Translations under genes and position numbers: made by a program | The notes under the pieces: generated by a model | Seen by the model: the letters and a program-made list of their open reading frames with translations, nothing else | Databases searched by the model: none | Told to the model about the DNA's origin: nothing | Assembly: GCF_900110995.1 (NCBI RefSeq) | Contig: NZ_FOJF01000001.1 | Span: forward strand, 575,199-639,198 | DNA: 64,000 nucleotides | Origin: Chitinophaga sp. YR573 | Lineage (GTDB): Bacteria; Bacteroidota; Bacteroidia; Chitinophagales; Chitinophagaceae | Direction: 5' to 3' | In this document: in pieces, positions 44,973 through 54,086 of the stretch | Layout: each line of letters opens with the position of its first letter | Numbering within the stretch: position 1 is the stretch's first letter

Positions 44973-47216
44973 ATGTTCCGGATGATGCATTGTTTATTAT
45001 TGTTCATGACCCTGCTTACGAATTGTCATTCTCCTTCAGGAGATCTCAATCTTGTAGTAAACGGGACTACCAGGTATGTGATTGTTTTACCTGAAGGTGC
45101 TTCCAAAACTGAAATCAATGCGGCTAATAAATTACAGGATTACCTGAAAAGACTCTCCGGCGCGTCTTTTAAAATCATTAATGAAACCGCACTTACTTTA
45201 CAACCAGCTATATTCATTGGTAATACCGGGCATGCTGAAAAGTTCAATACCGGCAAGCTCAAAAATGAGAGTTTTTTCATTGCTACTGATAATCAGCATC
45301 TGTATATAAAAGGCGGTGGTGGTAAAGGTGTTTTATACGGTGTATATACTTTACTGGAAACGTATTTCGGTTGCAGAATGTATGCGGATGCACCTGCTCT
45401 TGTGCCTCACAGTACCAATCTTCATATTCAGCAACAGCTGATGGATAAACAGGAACCTGCTTTTATCTACAGGGAAACCTACTACCCTCCTGCTTTTGAT
45501 AATGAATACCTGGAATGGCATAAGCTGCATCGTTTTGAAGACCTCTGGGGATTATGGGGGCATTCTTTCTTTAAACTGATTCCACCTAAAACATATTTTT
45601 CTACGCATCCCGAATATTATGCACTGGTGAACGGGCAGCGCCAGGCTACACAACTTTGCCTGAGTAATGAGCAGGTGTTTAATATCACCGTTGATTACTT
45701 CCGGAAGGCGATAGCGGATAATCCTGATGCGTTATACTGGTCTATTGCTGCTGAAGATGGTGGTGGATTTTGTACCTGTGACCAGTGTAGTAAAATCAAT
45801 AAAGAAGAAGGTGGACCATCTGGTTCACTGATTCGTTTTGTGAACCGTGTGGCAGCGAAATTTCCTTCGCAATCTTTTACTACGTTAGCGTATCTGAATA
45901 CCGCGAAACCACCCTTACATACAAAGCCTTCCGACAACGTGTATATTATGCTGAGTAGCATTGATGCTTACCGGCAGGACCCTTTAAGCACTACTCCGTC
46001 TGCTGCGGCTTTCAGAAAGAACCTGGAAGCCTGGGGCGCTATCACCGGAAATCTTTTCCTTTGGGATTATACTACACAGTTTACCAATTACCTGGCACCA
46101 TTTCCTGATTATAATAATTTACAACCTAATCTGCAATATCTTCTTTCTAAAAAGGTGAAGGGGGTTTTCTCCCAGGGTAGCGGGGAGACATATGGTGATA
46201 TGGAATTTTTCAATACTTATGTACAGGCGAAACTATTGTGGAACCCTGCGGCTGATATTACTACTGATTTTTTGGATGGGTATTACGGAAAGGCGGGTAC
46301 GTTTATGGCTCAATATATGCAGGCATTAACTACAAATCTCCATAATACTAAAGCCCCCCTGGATATTTACGGTAATCCTGTGAATAATTTTAAGGATTAT
46401 TTATCTGCTGAGGCAATCGATCAATACTCTTTGTTACTTGATAAAGCGGAGAAAGCAGTAGATGGAAATAAGACTTTATTAACACGGGTGTATAATGCGA
46501 GATTACCGCTTGAGTATACGGTATTGCAGCAGTCGCGTTTCTTTGGTGCTGAAAAGTATGGATATCTGATTCCTGAAAATGGTACCTATATAGTAAATCC
46601 GAGATGGCCTGTAAGGGTACAAAAGTTTGTAGCACAATGTAAGGATGCAGGGGTGAAAGAATTGTCGGAAGGCGGGCTTTCCCCGGATGCTTATCAGCAG
46701 GAATGGAATGTTATCTTCAGCCGTAAATGGATTAACAGCCTGGCGTTTCAGGCACCGGTGAAACTGGCAAATCCTTATTCAGAAGAGTATCCTGCCAAGA
46801 AAGAAAAGACGTTGACAGATGGCTTGCAGGGGGATAAAGATTTTAGTACTAACTGGTTATTTATCTATGGAAAAGATCTTGTAGCTACTATAGATTTAGG
46901 AAAGGTGAAAACTGTGAAAGAGGTGCAGATGAATTTCTTACAGGACCCAAGGCATTATATTTTTAATCCTTCTGATATTATAATTGAGACCTCTGATGAT
47001 GGGGTGAATTTTAAATCAGTTTCTTCTCAGCAGGTGTCTGCTCTGGCCGGGGAGGATTATGATGTTAAGATCAATAACTTTCATTTTCAGCTACCGGGGG
47101 TGGGTACACGTTATATTCGTGTAACTGGCAAATGTTTGACGGATATGCCTTCATGGAGGGCCGCAGGGCCTGGGAAAAAGGCTTCGGTATGTTGTGATGA
47201 AGTGTTTGTGTTATAA
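44973..47216 (+). CDS. DUF4838-like predicted glycoside hydrolase
   Basis: A 747-residue secreted protein; MFRMMHCLLLFMTLLTNC gives a lipoprotein-like signal. Residues about 35-140 form a GH20/GH67-type N-terminal domain (AANKLQDYLKRLSGASFKI, GGGKGVLYGVYTLLETYFGCRMY). The central barrel includes WGLWGHSFFKLIPP, SIAAEDGGGFCTCDQCSK and FSQGSGETYGDMEFFNTYVQAKLLW. The end (about 610-740) looks like an F5/8-type sugar-binding sandwich. It matches DUF4838-type proteins, whose activity is not well established. It starts 2 bases after the TPR-barrel gene, so it probably trims or releases the exported polymer. Confidence 0.78.
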   Translation: MFRMMHCLLLFMTLLTNCHSPSGDLNLVVNGTTRYVIVLPEGASKTEINAANKLQDYLKRLSGASFKIINETALTLQPAIFIGNTGHAEKFNTGKLKNESFFIATDNQHLYIKGGGGKGVLYGVYTLLETYFGCRMYADAPALVPHSTNLHIQQQLMDKQEPAFIYRETYYPPAFDNEYLEWHKLHRFEDLWGLWGHSFFKLIPPKTYFSTHPEYYALVNGQRQATQLCLSNEQVFNITVDYFRKAIADNPDALYWSIAAEDGGGFCTCDQCSKINKEEGGPSGSLIRFVNRVAAKFPSQSFTTLAYLNTAKPPLHTKPSDNVYIMLSSIDAYRQDPLSTTPSAAAFRKNLEAWGAITGNLFLWDYTTQFTNYLAPFPDYNNLQPNLQYLLSKKVKGVFSQGSGETYGDMEFFNTYVQAKLLWNPAADITTDFLDGYYGKAGTFMAQYMQALTTNLHNTKAPLDIYGNPVNNFKDYLSAEAIDQYSLLLDKAEKAVDGNKTLLTRVYNARLPLEYTVLQQSRFFGAEKYGYLIPENGTYIVNPRWPVRVQKFVAQCKDAGVKELSEGGLSPDAYQQEWNVIFSRKWINSLAFQAPVKLANPYSEEYPAKKEKTLTDGLQGDKDFSTNWLFIYGKDLVATIDLGKVKTVKEVQMNFLQDPRHYIFNPSDIIIETSDDGVNFKSVSSQQVSALAGEDYDVKINNFHFQLPGVGTRYIRVTGKCLTDMPSWRAAGPGKKASVCCDEVFVL

Positions 47217-47249
47217 AATACGTCTCAAAAGTATTAGCAGACAGGCAAA

Positions 47250-47409
47250 AGGCTCCGTTAGGAGCCCCGTGTTTGTAGCAAACACATTAAACAACAAAAC
47301 ACAGACTCCGTTAGGAGTCCCCTAAAAGCGAATATTAGGGGACTCCTAACGGAGTCTATTATGTAGAAGATAGATTTTTGCTACAAACACGGGGCTCCTA
47401 ACGGAGCCT
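47250..47409. repeat. Nested inverted-repeat element of four CTCCGTTAGGAG-type palindromes
   Basis: An outer perfect 33-bp inverted repeat (47250-47282 with 47377-47409) encloses an inner perfect 23-bp one (47303-47325 with 47335-47357, loop 9). Each of the four arms is itself a short palindrome, GGCTCCGTTAGGAGCC in the outer arms and GACTCCGTTAGGAGTC in the inner arms. It lies between two convergent genes. It could act as a bidirectional terminator or transcript stabiliser, or be an interspersed REP/BIME-like element; no transposase is adjacent. Confidence 0.85.
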
Positions 47410-47435
47410 ATTATGTTTTGTTACAAAATGTATTA

Positions 47436-48974
47436 TTACTTCAGTTCAAGTACTACAACTGATTCTGCTGGTAATTCTACTACCAGCTTATCTCCTTGTT
47501 TCTTTGCTCCTGAGAAAGGTACGATATGTATCTTGTCAGGTTGTTCGAATGTATTAACGTCAGTGAATTTGGCAGATGTCAGGATTTGCCCTGTTACACC
47601 TTTCCATTGCACACCATCCAGACTGGTACTCACCGTGATCTTTTCTTTAGGATTGAGATTTACGAAAGAGATGTGCACTGCACCACTGGAATCGCGGGAA
47701 GCAGAGACATTTACAGCAGGAATCTCCTCATTGCCTGATTTATATGCAGGACTGTTGAGGGTGATGGGCAGGTAAGCCGCATCCTGGTGTACTTTATAAA
47801 GGTCGAATACGTGATAGGTAGGTGTAAGCAGTATCTTCTCCTTATTAGTAAGGATAAGGGCCTGCAGCACATTGATGGTTTGTGCCAGTTCCGCCATACG
47901 TACACGATCACTGTGATTATTGAAGATATTGAGTGTAGAACCTGCTATCAGTGCATCACGAAGGCTGTTTTGCTGATAAAGGAAACCAGGGTTTGTACCA
48001 GGCTCCACGTTAGTCCATACGCCCCATTCGTCCACTACCAGGGCTACTTTCTTTTTAGGATCGTATTTATCCATGATAGCAGCATGTTTGGTTACAACGG
48101 TATCCATCAGCAGACATTTCTTCATAGTAGTGAAGTATTGTTTTTCGTCGAAGCTGGTAGCTGAGCCTTTATCCTGCCAGGTCTGCGGAACGGTGTAATA
48201 ATGAAGAGAAACTCCCCACATATCATTCACAGGCACTTGTTTCATGATGGTTTCTGTCCAGTTGAAATCAAAGTCGCTGGCACCGCTGGCGATCTTCTTT
48301 AGCGGAGCGCCCGGGTAATTGCGTGCGTAGGTAGCATAGCGACGATATTGATCTGCATAAAAAGCGGCAGTCATATTGCCACCGCATCCCCAGCTTTCGT
48401 TCCCTACACCCCAGAAGCTCACTTTAAAGGGTGCCGGATGGCCGTTTTGTGCGCGGATGGTACTTTGTGGGCTCACGCCATCAAAGTTCAGGTATTCCAC
48501 CCATTTAGCCATTTCTTCTACAGTGCCACTGCCCACGTTGGCAGATACGTATGGTTCGCAATGCAGGAGTTCGCAGAGGTCCAGGAATTCATGCGTACCG
48601 AAGCTGTTATCTTCCGTTACGCCACCCCAGTTGGTGTTTACCATTTTAGGACGCTGATCACGTGGACCGATCCCATCGCGCCAGTGGTATTCATCTGCAA
48701 AGCAGCCACCTGGCCAGCGTAAATTCGGGATTTTTATTTTCTTTAAAGCTTCTACTATATCCAATCTGATTCTGTCTTTTTTAGGAACGTCCAGACTGGG
48801 AGCAACCCAAAAGCCATCATAGATACATCTGCCCAGATGTTCTGAGAACTGACCATAAATATGCCGGCTGATAGTATGATCTGATTTGCTCTGGATAACG
48901 AGGCTGGCAGTATTTTGTGCATGCACATTACATACAAATAGTAACAATAATAAGAAAGGAGACTTGCTTTTCAT
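47436..48974 (-). CDS. Alpha-L-arabinofuranosidase, GH51
   Basis: A 512-residue secreted GH51 enzyme with signal peptide [20 protein letters not shown]. It has [22 protein letters not shown] at the start, the [20 protein letters not shown] segment, acid/base glutamate in [12 protein letters not shown] and nucleophile in LVVDEWGVW, then a C-terminal beta-sandwich ending [15 protein letters not shown]. It releases terminal arabinofuranosyl residues from plant hemicellulose or pectin. It stands alone, convergent with the DUF4838-like gene. Confidence 0.93.
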   Translation of the reverse strand: MKSKSPFLLLLLFVCNVHAQNTASLVIQSKSDHTISRHIYGQFSEHLGRCIYDGFWVAPSLDVPKKDRIRLDIVEALKKIKIPNLRWPGGCFADEYHWRDGIGPRDQRPKMVNTNWGGVTEDNSFGTHEFLDLCELLHCEPYVSANVGSGTVEEMAKWVEYLNFDGVSPQSTIRAQNGHPAPFKVSFWGVGNESWGCGGNMTAAFYADQYRRYATYARNYPGAPLKKIASGASDFDFNWTETIMKQVPVNDMWGVSLHYYTVPQTWQDKGSATSFDEKQYFTTMKKCLLMDTVVTKHAAIMDKYDPKKKVALVVDEWGVWTNVEPGTNPGFLYQQNSLRDALIAGSTLNIFNNHSDRVRMAELAQTINVLQALILTNKEKILLTPTYHVFDLYKVHQDAAYLPITLNSPAYKSGNEEIPAVNVSASRDSSGAVHISFVNLNPKEKITVSTSLDGVQWKGVTGQILTSAKFTDVNTFEQPDKIHIVPFSGAKKQGDKLVVELPAESVVVLELK

Positions 48975-49084
48975 TTTTAATATTTAACGGTGAAGACGCG
49001 GAACAGTCGCTAAGATAGAAAAAATAACTGTCAATTATACAAGTAATTAAATGGGACAATTATTAAAAAAAATGTTGCTTTTAT

Positions 49085-49114
49085 TTTGTGGATTCAAACA
49101 ATATCTTACATTTG
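49085..49114 (+). promoter_or_regulatory. Promoter of the tRNA-Gly gene
   Basis: TTTG at 49085-49088 and TACATTTG at 49107-49114, 18 bases apart, fit the Bacteroidota consensus (TTTG / TAnnTTTG). The tRNA begins 40 bases downstream. Confidence 0.65.
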
Positions 49115-49153
49115 CAATCCCAATCGGGAAAAAAGATCTTTACAAACACACAT

Positions 49154-49226
<73 letters not shown>

Positions 49227-49232
49227 CTTTTT

Positions 49233-49267
49233 AAAAGTCCTGATATTTTGCAATATCAGGACTTTTT
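49233..49267 (+). terminator. Terminator of tRNA-Gly
   Basis: A 15-bp perfect stem AAAAGTCCTGATATT (49233-49247) / AATATCAGGACTTTT (49252-49266), loop TTGC, running into six T. It lies seven bases after the tRNA. Confidence 0.9.
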
Positions 49268-49308
49268 TGTTTTAGGGAAGTACGGAAATCAACTATCCCA
49301 ATAGGCCC

Positions 49309-49342
49309 AAAAACAAAAACCCCCTTAGCAAAGCCAAGGGGG
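49309..49342 (-). terminator. Terminator of the small membrane protein gene
   Basis: Stem CCCCCTT (49320-49326) / AAGGGGG (49336-49342) with a partly paired GC inside the loop, and A-rich sequence on its left that gives a U-rich tract on the minus strand. It lies 25 bases after the stop at 49368. Confidence 0.75.
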
Positions 49343-49367
49343 TCTGAAAGAAATATCGCTGAATCGC

Positions 49368-49568
49368 TTATTTATACTTAGGATTGTACAGTGTGTTCTC
49401 AGGTACCACTACTTCTGGTTTACCCGCATAACGGTGTTTGTACAGGTTATAGCATCCACCCAATACAAAAGAAAGCAGGCAGATCACTGTTACATAAAAA
49501 AGGAAGCGGGAAGATGATACCCAGCTACCGGTAAAGTCGTTCTTGTTCTCAACAGTATTTTGTTCCAT
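49368..49568 (-). CDS. Small single-pass membrane protein, unknown function
   Basis: A 66-residue protein starting MEQNTVENKN, with one membrane helix (FLFYVTVICLLSFVLGGCYNLY, about 22-43) and a short polar tail (KHRYAGKPEVVVPENTLYNPKYK). I do not recognise a family. The ATG at 49568 is preferred over one at 49586. It lies downstream of the GT2 gene on the same strand (44 bases) and has its own terminator, so the two may be co-transcribed. Confidence 0.65.
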   Translation of the reverse strand: MEQNTVENKNDFTGSWVSSSRFLFYVTVICLLSFVLGGCYNLYKHRYAGKPEVVVPENTLYNPKYK

Positions 49569-49629
49569 AGCTATATTATTTCGCATTGCAAACTTACATC
49601 ATGTCAGATAATAATCAAAGGAAATAAAG

Positions 49630-50709
49630 TTATTTTTCCAGTGTGCGGAAAGTCTTTCTGTTCAGGAAATAATATCTCCAGATCATAATCCCATGAAAAA
49701 CACCACTCAGCTCCAGTAATCTCTTCTCCGGAAGCGGATGTTTAGAGCGGTCGTAGGTACGGCGCCATTTCCAGTAATGCCGGTAAGCCCTGTATACGGC
49801 CCTCATATCTGCCGGTTTACCTGCTACCAGGCTCTTTACCGCTGCCAGTACATCCAGGAAGAAACGTTGGAACAATACGATCCATCTGTCTGCCGGGTGC
49901 AGGTTCTTCCAGAGCATCATCAGGTTATTCCTGAAGTTGAGGTACAGTTTACGGGGATTCCCCTGGGGTAAACTCCCCCCTCCTACATGATACACAGTAG
50001 ATTCCGGGCAGTAGCAGATTCTGTAACCGGCCCTTTTCAGTCGCCAGCAGAGGTCAACCTCTTCCATATGTGCAAAGAAATCAGCATCAAAACCATGCAT
50101 TTCATGAAAACAGGATGCACGGATGAACAAAGCGGCCCCGGTAGCCCAGAAAATATCCTGTTCATCATTATACTGCCCCTCATCCCCTTCTGTGGTATAC
50201 AAAATCCTGCCACGGCAGAACGTATAACCGAGGATATCCATCCATCCTCCTGCTGCTCCGGCATATTCAAACTCTCCTTTATCATGGAAAGCACGCAGTT
50301 TCGGCTGACAGGCAGCAATGTGATGATCCCGCTGCATCTGTGCTACTACAGGCTCTATCCAGCCGGGTTCCACTTCCACGTCCTGGTTCAGCAACACGTA
50401 GATATCTGCCTTTACATGCTGTAAAGCAGCATTATATCCCCCGGCGAACCCATTATTTTCATTGTTGAGGATGATCTTTATCTGAGGATAATGAGTACGC
50501 ACAAATGCCACGCTGTCGTCTGTAGAAGCATTATCTGCCACATACAGCTCCAGGTTCCTATAGGTAGACCTGCAGACAGATGGCAGGAATTGCTCCAGGA
50601 AACTACGTCCATTCCAGTTAAGAATAACAACCGCTACAGATGGCAATGCAGACAAAGCGTTCTCTTTATGCGTGAAATAATAAATTTTAGCGTTGCAAAT
50701 ATGCAACAA
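49630..50709 (-). CDS. Glycosyltransferase family 2 (rhamnosyltransferase-like)
   Basis: A GT-A enzyme of up to 359 residues: VAVVILNWNGRSFLEQFLPSV, LYVADNASTDDSVAFV, NENNGFAGGYNAAL, YVLLNQDVEVEPGWI with the metal-binding aspartate, and FFAHMEEVDLCWRLKRAGY with the catalytic acidic residues. It has the look of WbbL/rhamnosyltransferase-like enzymes, with weak membrane-associated helices at the C-terminus. The true start may be a TTG about 20 residues into the frame, because the first residues (MLHICNAKIYYFTHKENA) do not fit the family. It is divergent from a sensor kinase gene across only 26 bases. Confidence 0.85.
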   Translation of the reverse strand: MLHICNAKIYYFTHKENALSALPSVAVVILNWNGRSFLEQFLPSVCRSTYRNLELYVADNASTDDSVAFVRTHYPQIKIILNNENNGFAGGYNAALQHVKADIYVLLNQDVEVEPGWIEPVVAQMQRDHHIAACQPKLRAFHDKGEFEYAGAAGGWMDILGYTFCRGRILYTTEGDEGQYNDEQDIFWATGAALFIRASCFHEMHGFDADFFAHMEEVDLCWRLKRAGYRICYCPESTVYHVGGGSLPQGNPRKLYLNFRNNLMMLWKNLHPADRWIVLFQRFFLDVLAAVKSLVAGKPADMRAVYRAYRHYWKWRRTYDRSKHPLPEKRLLELSGVFHGIMIWRYYFLNRKTFRTLEK

Positions 50710-50735
50710 ATTATAATCTTAATTTAGATGCTGAT

Positions 50736-51884
50736 ATGTTTAAAAAGTTTATAGGTTGGAAATTCGTATTGTTATCTACAGCAGTGATCATTGTTGTGGG
50801 CACTATATGGTATGTCAGCAGTCTTGCCAGCAAGATTGAACTGGAAGAGACTAAAAAGGTAGCTACCTGGGTGGCTGCCAACCGCGAATTACTGCAGGCC
50901 TCTGACGAAACTAATATCAACCTGGCGGCAGAAATCATCACAAACAATACTTCCATTCCCGTTATTATCACCAATAAAGAAGGCCACATCATAGATTCCA
51001 GGAACCTGGACAGTGTAAGTCTTGCCAATGATACCGACTATATACAGGAGCAGCTGGATATCTTCCGGAAGCAACACCCTCCTTTTGTAATGGAGATCGA
51101 TGGGCGGACCAGACAGTATAACTTTATTTATTATGGCGACTCTTTAATTTTGAAGCAGGTACGGTACTACCCTTATATACAGCTGGTGGTAGTCGCCTTT
51201 TTTATATTCCTGGTACTCATAGCCCTTTCCAGTACTAACCGGGCCACTCAGAACCTGGTATGGGTGGGTATGGCCAAAGAGACGGCCCATCAGTTGGGAA
51301 CCCCTCTCTCCTCTATAGAGGCATGGATAGAGTTGCTGAAAGAAAGCGAAGGCAATGAAATGGTGGCTACAGAACTGCGTAAAGATGTAGATCGTCTGAA
51401 ACTGATCACCGAGCGTTTTTCTAAAATAGGCAGTGTGCCACAACTGGAAGAAAAAGATGTGATCCAGCAAGTGGAAGCGATGATGATATATATTAAGAAG
51501 AGGGCGCCGCAGAAAGTACTTTTTACCATGCATACCCAGGAGAATGAGATCCCTGCTATGATTTCCCCTTCCCTGTTCGACTGGGTAATAGAAAACCTGC
51601 TAAAGAACGCGCTGGATTCTATGGAAGGGAAAGGAGCGATTGATATTTATATAGAGAGTTACCCTGCACATATTATTATAGATATCATGGACACTGGTAA
51701 GGGTATTCCCAAGGGCAATTTCGAGAGAGTGTTTAAACCGGGGTTCAGTACTAAGAAGCGTGGCTGGGGATTGGGCCTATCCTTAGCCAAGCGGATTATA
51801 GAAGATTATCATAAAGGCCGGTTAATTGTGAAATCCTCGGAATTGAATAAGGGAACAACATTCAGGATATTGTTACGCAAATGA
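50736..51884 (+). CDS. Membrane sensor histidine kinase
   Basis: A 382-residue kinase. Helix at 9-31, an extracytoplasmic domain of about 110 residues (PVIITNKEGHIIDSRNLDSV), a second helix (YIQLVVVAFFIFLVLIAL, about 147-165), then a phosphoacceptor region MAKETAHQLGTPLSSIEAWIELL and a HATPase domain with WVIENLLKNALDSMEGKG (N box), DTGKGIPKGNFERVFKPGFSTKKRGWGLGLSLAKRI (G1, F, G2). The dimerisation helix is the short AHQLGTPLSS type common in Bacteroidota. No response regulator is adjacent. A decayed copy of its last codons lies at 53689-53766. Confidence 0.9.
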   Translation: MFKKFIGWKFVLLSTAVIIVVGTIWYVSSLASKIELEETKKVATWVAANRELLQASDETNINLAAEIITNNTSIPVIITNKEGHIIDSRNLDSVSLANDTDYIQEQLDIFRKQHPPFVMEIDGRTRQYNFIYYGDSLILKQVRYYPYIQLVVVAFFIFLVLIALSSTNRATQNLVWVGMAKETAHQLGTPLSSIEAWIELLKESEGNEMVATELRKDVDRLKLITERFSKIGSVPQLEEKDVIQQVEAMMIYIKKRAPQKVLFTMHTQENEIPAMISPSLFDWVIENLLKNALDSMEGKGAIDIYIESYPAHIIIDIMDTGKGIPKGNFERVFKPGFSTKKRGWGLGLSLAKRIIEDYHKGRLIVKSSELNKGTTFRILLRK

Positions 51885-51898
51885 GTTGTTCCCTTATT
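51846..51898. terminator. Inverted repeat spanning the kinase 3' end
   Basis: AATAAGGGAACAAC (51846-51859, inside the kinase coding sequence) and GTTGTTCCCTTATT (51885-51898, after its stop) form a perfect 14-bp stem around a 25-base loop. It would act between two convergent genes whose stop codons are 22 bases apart. There is no clear T-run, so termination is plausible but unproven. Confidence 0.45.
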
Positions 51899-51906
51899 TC
51901 ATTCAT

Positions 51907-53628
51907 TTATCGAATTTTCAGGCGGAAGCTGCCACTGATATTTATATTGTTGCTAGTCGTCCGCCCTATCATTTTAGCGGAAAATGTACCTGCTGCATAT
52001 TTATCTACTCCACCATACTCCGTAAAAGTCATCTGATTCGTAGCATGACTAAGCATATCTTCATCATAACTTTCTTTTTCTGTACGAAGTGAAATATCAC
52101 TGAGCTGAAATGTACCGGTAGTAGTACCATCTGCATAGGTATTAAACCATATCTTATTTGTACTCATGTTTACATTGTTTCTATTGTTCCAGTAAGAAAA
52201 TCCTGTTAACGAATCGTTGGGTATTGCGGTGTAAGCTGTTCCGTCAACCGTAATATTAAAGTATTCTACAGTGGAAATAGCACAGGCAGCATATGTTCCC
52301 ACATTGTATGTTCCTGCTGTTATATTAAATGTTGAAGGAGCACTTTCTTTGGATGCATCTTCATCCTGCACTGTAAGGCTTACTTCTGTGGGGCTCATAT
52401 CACATCTGTCCATACTAAAAGTAAAGCTACCATTACTGATCTTTGCACTGTAATAATTATCCTCAAGAAAGATAAATGCATTACCCTTTGTAACAGGTGC
52501 TCCATTACAATTAACGGCCATCCCGGAGATAATAACGTTTCCGCCATAAGGAATTGAAACACCAAGTATTCCAAGATCTGCGTCCTGTGTAAACGGCCCT
52601 GCTTTTTTAATATACACTATATTACCACATTTGTTAGTTATTGTAATCTCCAGCGATTTACCGGCAGGAATATATCCGGATACTTTGCCTGTACTGTCCG
52701 TACGTCCATACGCATAATAATTTTCATTTTCTACCTTCATCCGCACTAACATATCGAACATTCGCTCTCCGTTTGTTCCTGTTACCACTGCCTGAAAGCT
52801 AACTTTGGGGTATGGTACATCGCAATTCCAATAGGAAAAATGAGTAACGGTAGCTATGTAGCTGGTATCTTTTTTTGTAGCGGTTCCTTCTTCCTTCCAC
52901 AGACCATTTGTTTCATTGAATGACCATAATGGTATCGTTGCAGGAGCTGTGGCTCTTAGGGTTGCGGGAACAGGCATAGTTAGCGTAGCCGGTTTTGACA
53001 GCTGTAATTTAACGCCTGCGTCATCTGTCAGTTCTACAGCCATCATTCCGAAGGATTGTAAGCTTTTCTCCTGGCCGGTGGTGGTGATACCTCTTAAGTC
53101 TCCCGGCATTACCTGCGGCAATTCCGGCAGGATAGGATTTATGAAATGAGCGCTTACATTCACGTTACCTGTGTAAGCGACATTAGTGGCTGCAGTGACA
53201 ATACTCCCCCCTGTAAAGGTGATAGAACCACCATTGGGTACAGTAACCGTTCCACCATTTGCGGCGGCAAATTTGCCGGCGATATTACTGGTAATTAGTT
53301 GCAGCTGTACAAAATTGAGGATGCCTTTATTGGCGACGAATGTCCTGAACCCGTTGAAGTAACCGGTTTTGGAGACTTTTACAACACTGGCGTGAATATC
53401 AACATCTATACTGTCTAAGCGAAAAATACCTCTGGCGTTTGTTCTGGTAGTGTGTTTGCCTATTACAACAGTAGCCCCTGCAACCGGTTGTTGGTTATCA
53501 TCCAGTATTTTACCCTGGATACTTGTTTTGATGTATTCCGGTCTTAATATTGTCAGGATCTCTTTTGCATCTTTCTGGCAGGCAAAAAGAAGGATTGTGG
53601 TTATTAGAGTTAAATATGTGCGTTTCAT
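51907..53628 (-). CDS. Large lipoprotein with carboxypeptidase-regulatory-like domain
   Basis: A 573-residue predicted lipoprotein: MKRTYLTLITTILLFAC, lipobox cysteine at 17. Residues about 35-115 form a CarboxypepD_reg-like fold (IQGKILDDNQQPVAGATVVIGKHTTRTNARGIFRLDSI). The rest is beta-rich, including a glycine-rich turn segment (GGTVTVPNGGSITFTGGSIVTA) and several further Ig-like units, ending SFRLKIR. No catalytic motif is visible; it resembles large Bacteroidota surface lipoproteins of unknown role. The ATG at 53628 is set by the lipoprotein signal. It is flanked by short direct repeats (AATTTTCAGGCGG at 51913 and 53723). Confidence 0.8.
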   Translation of the reverse strand: MKRTYLTLITTILLFACQKDAKEILTILRPEYIKTSIQGKILDDNQQPVAGATVVIGKHTTRTNARGIFRLDSIDVDIHASVVKVSKTGYFNGFRTFVANKGILNFVQLQLITSNIAGKFAAANGGTVTVPNGGSITFTGGSIVTAATNVAYTGNVNVSAHFINPILPELPQVMPGDLRGITTTGQEKSLQSFGMMAVELTDDAGVKLQLSKPATLTMPVPATLRATAPATIPLWSFNETNGLWKEEGTATKKDTSYIATVTHFSYWNCDVPYPKVSFQAVVTGTNGERMFDMLVRMKVENENYYAYGRTDSTGKVSGYIPAGKSLEITITNKCGNIVYIKKAGPFTQDADLGILGVSIPYGGNVIISGMAVNCNGAPVTKGNAFIFLEDNYYSAKISNGSFTFSMDRCDMSPTEVSLTVQDEDASKESAPSTFNITAGTYNVGTYAACAISTVEYFNITVDGTAYTAIPNDSLTGFSYWNNRNNVNMSTNKIWFNTYADGTTTGTFQLSDISLRTEKESYDEDMLSHATNQMTFTEYGGVDKYAAGTFSAKMIGRTTSNNINISGSFRLKIR

Positions 53629-53688
53629 TATATAGGATATATGATGGGTTAAGGCAAATGCTACCATATAAAGAAACTGTATTTTTGA

Positions 53689-53766
53689 TATAAAAGGTTG
53701 GGGCAGCTGTATAAAAATTTCAAATTTTCAGGCGGGATAACATTCAGAGTATTACTACGTAAATAG
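53689..53766 (+). pseudogene. Remnant of a sensor-kinase 3' end
   Basis: Read in frame, the last codons translate to GGITFRVLLRK followed by TAG, matching the GTTFRILLRK ending of the kinase at 50736-51884 with synonymous codon changes. Preceding codons (KRLGQLYK) align loosely with that protein, and an in-frame stop occurs at 53686. It is a decayed tail of a kinase paralog, separated from the intact gene by the lipoprotein gene. No start or catalytic part remains. Confidence 0.6.
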
Positions 53767-53848
53767 GATACTGATATTAATATTGACAACTAAGGAGTTA
53801 TTCACAGGAATGTGAATAATTTATTATACTACGTTCAAATAATATTAG

Positions 53849-54086
53849 TAATATTGCCCTGCTTTTTACTTACGCGCAAACTCCAGATTAGAAAGCAAAC
53901 GCCGTAACCAACCGGGCGATCTGATTGATACGTAAGATCATTCTGATTGGACATACCAACTTTGAAATTTCGTGAATGTTATGATTTGCCTGCTTTAGCA
54001 GGGTATGTTATGTGATGTGTTAGCTAATCATTTAGTTAATGTAATATCATTCTTTCCCATTTTATTAACCTTAATGTTTGAGTAGA
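53849..54086 (+). promoter_or_regulatory. Promoter box and structured 5' leader of the first WYF peptide gene
   Basis: A box TAATATTG (53849-53856) precedes GCCCTGCTT, also found before the second peptide gene. At 53901-53917 lies GCCGTAACCAACCGGGC, identical to 55732-55748 in the third peptide leader. It is followed by a stem 53919-53929 / 53937-53947 with a 7-base loop ending GTAAG. A second short hairpin (CCTGC/GCAGG) lies around 53996-54009. The shared block plus a stem with changed sequence suggests a conserved RNA element acting on expression of the peptide. Confidence 0.55.

Noticed and set aside
47250..47409. Insertion sequence ends
   Set aside because: There is no transposase between or beside the arms and the interior is under 100 bases; no target-site duplication could be recognised.
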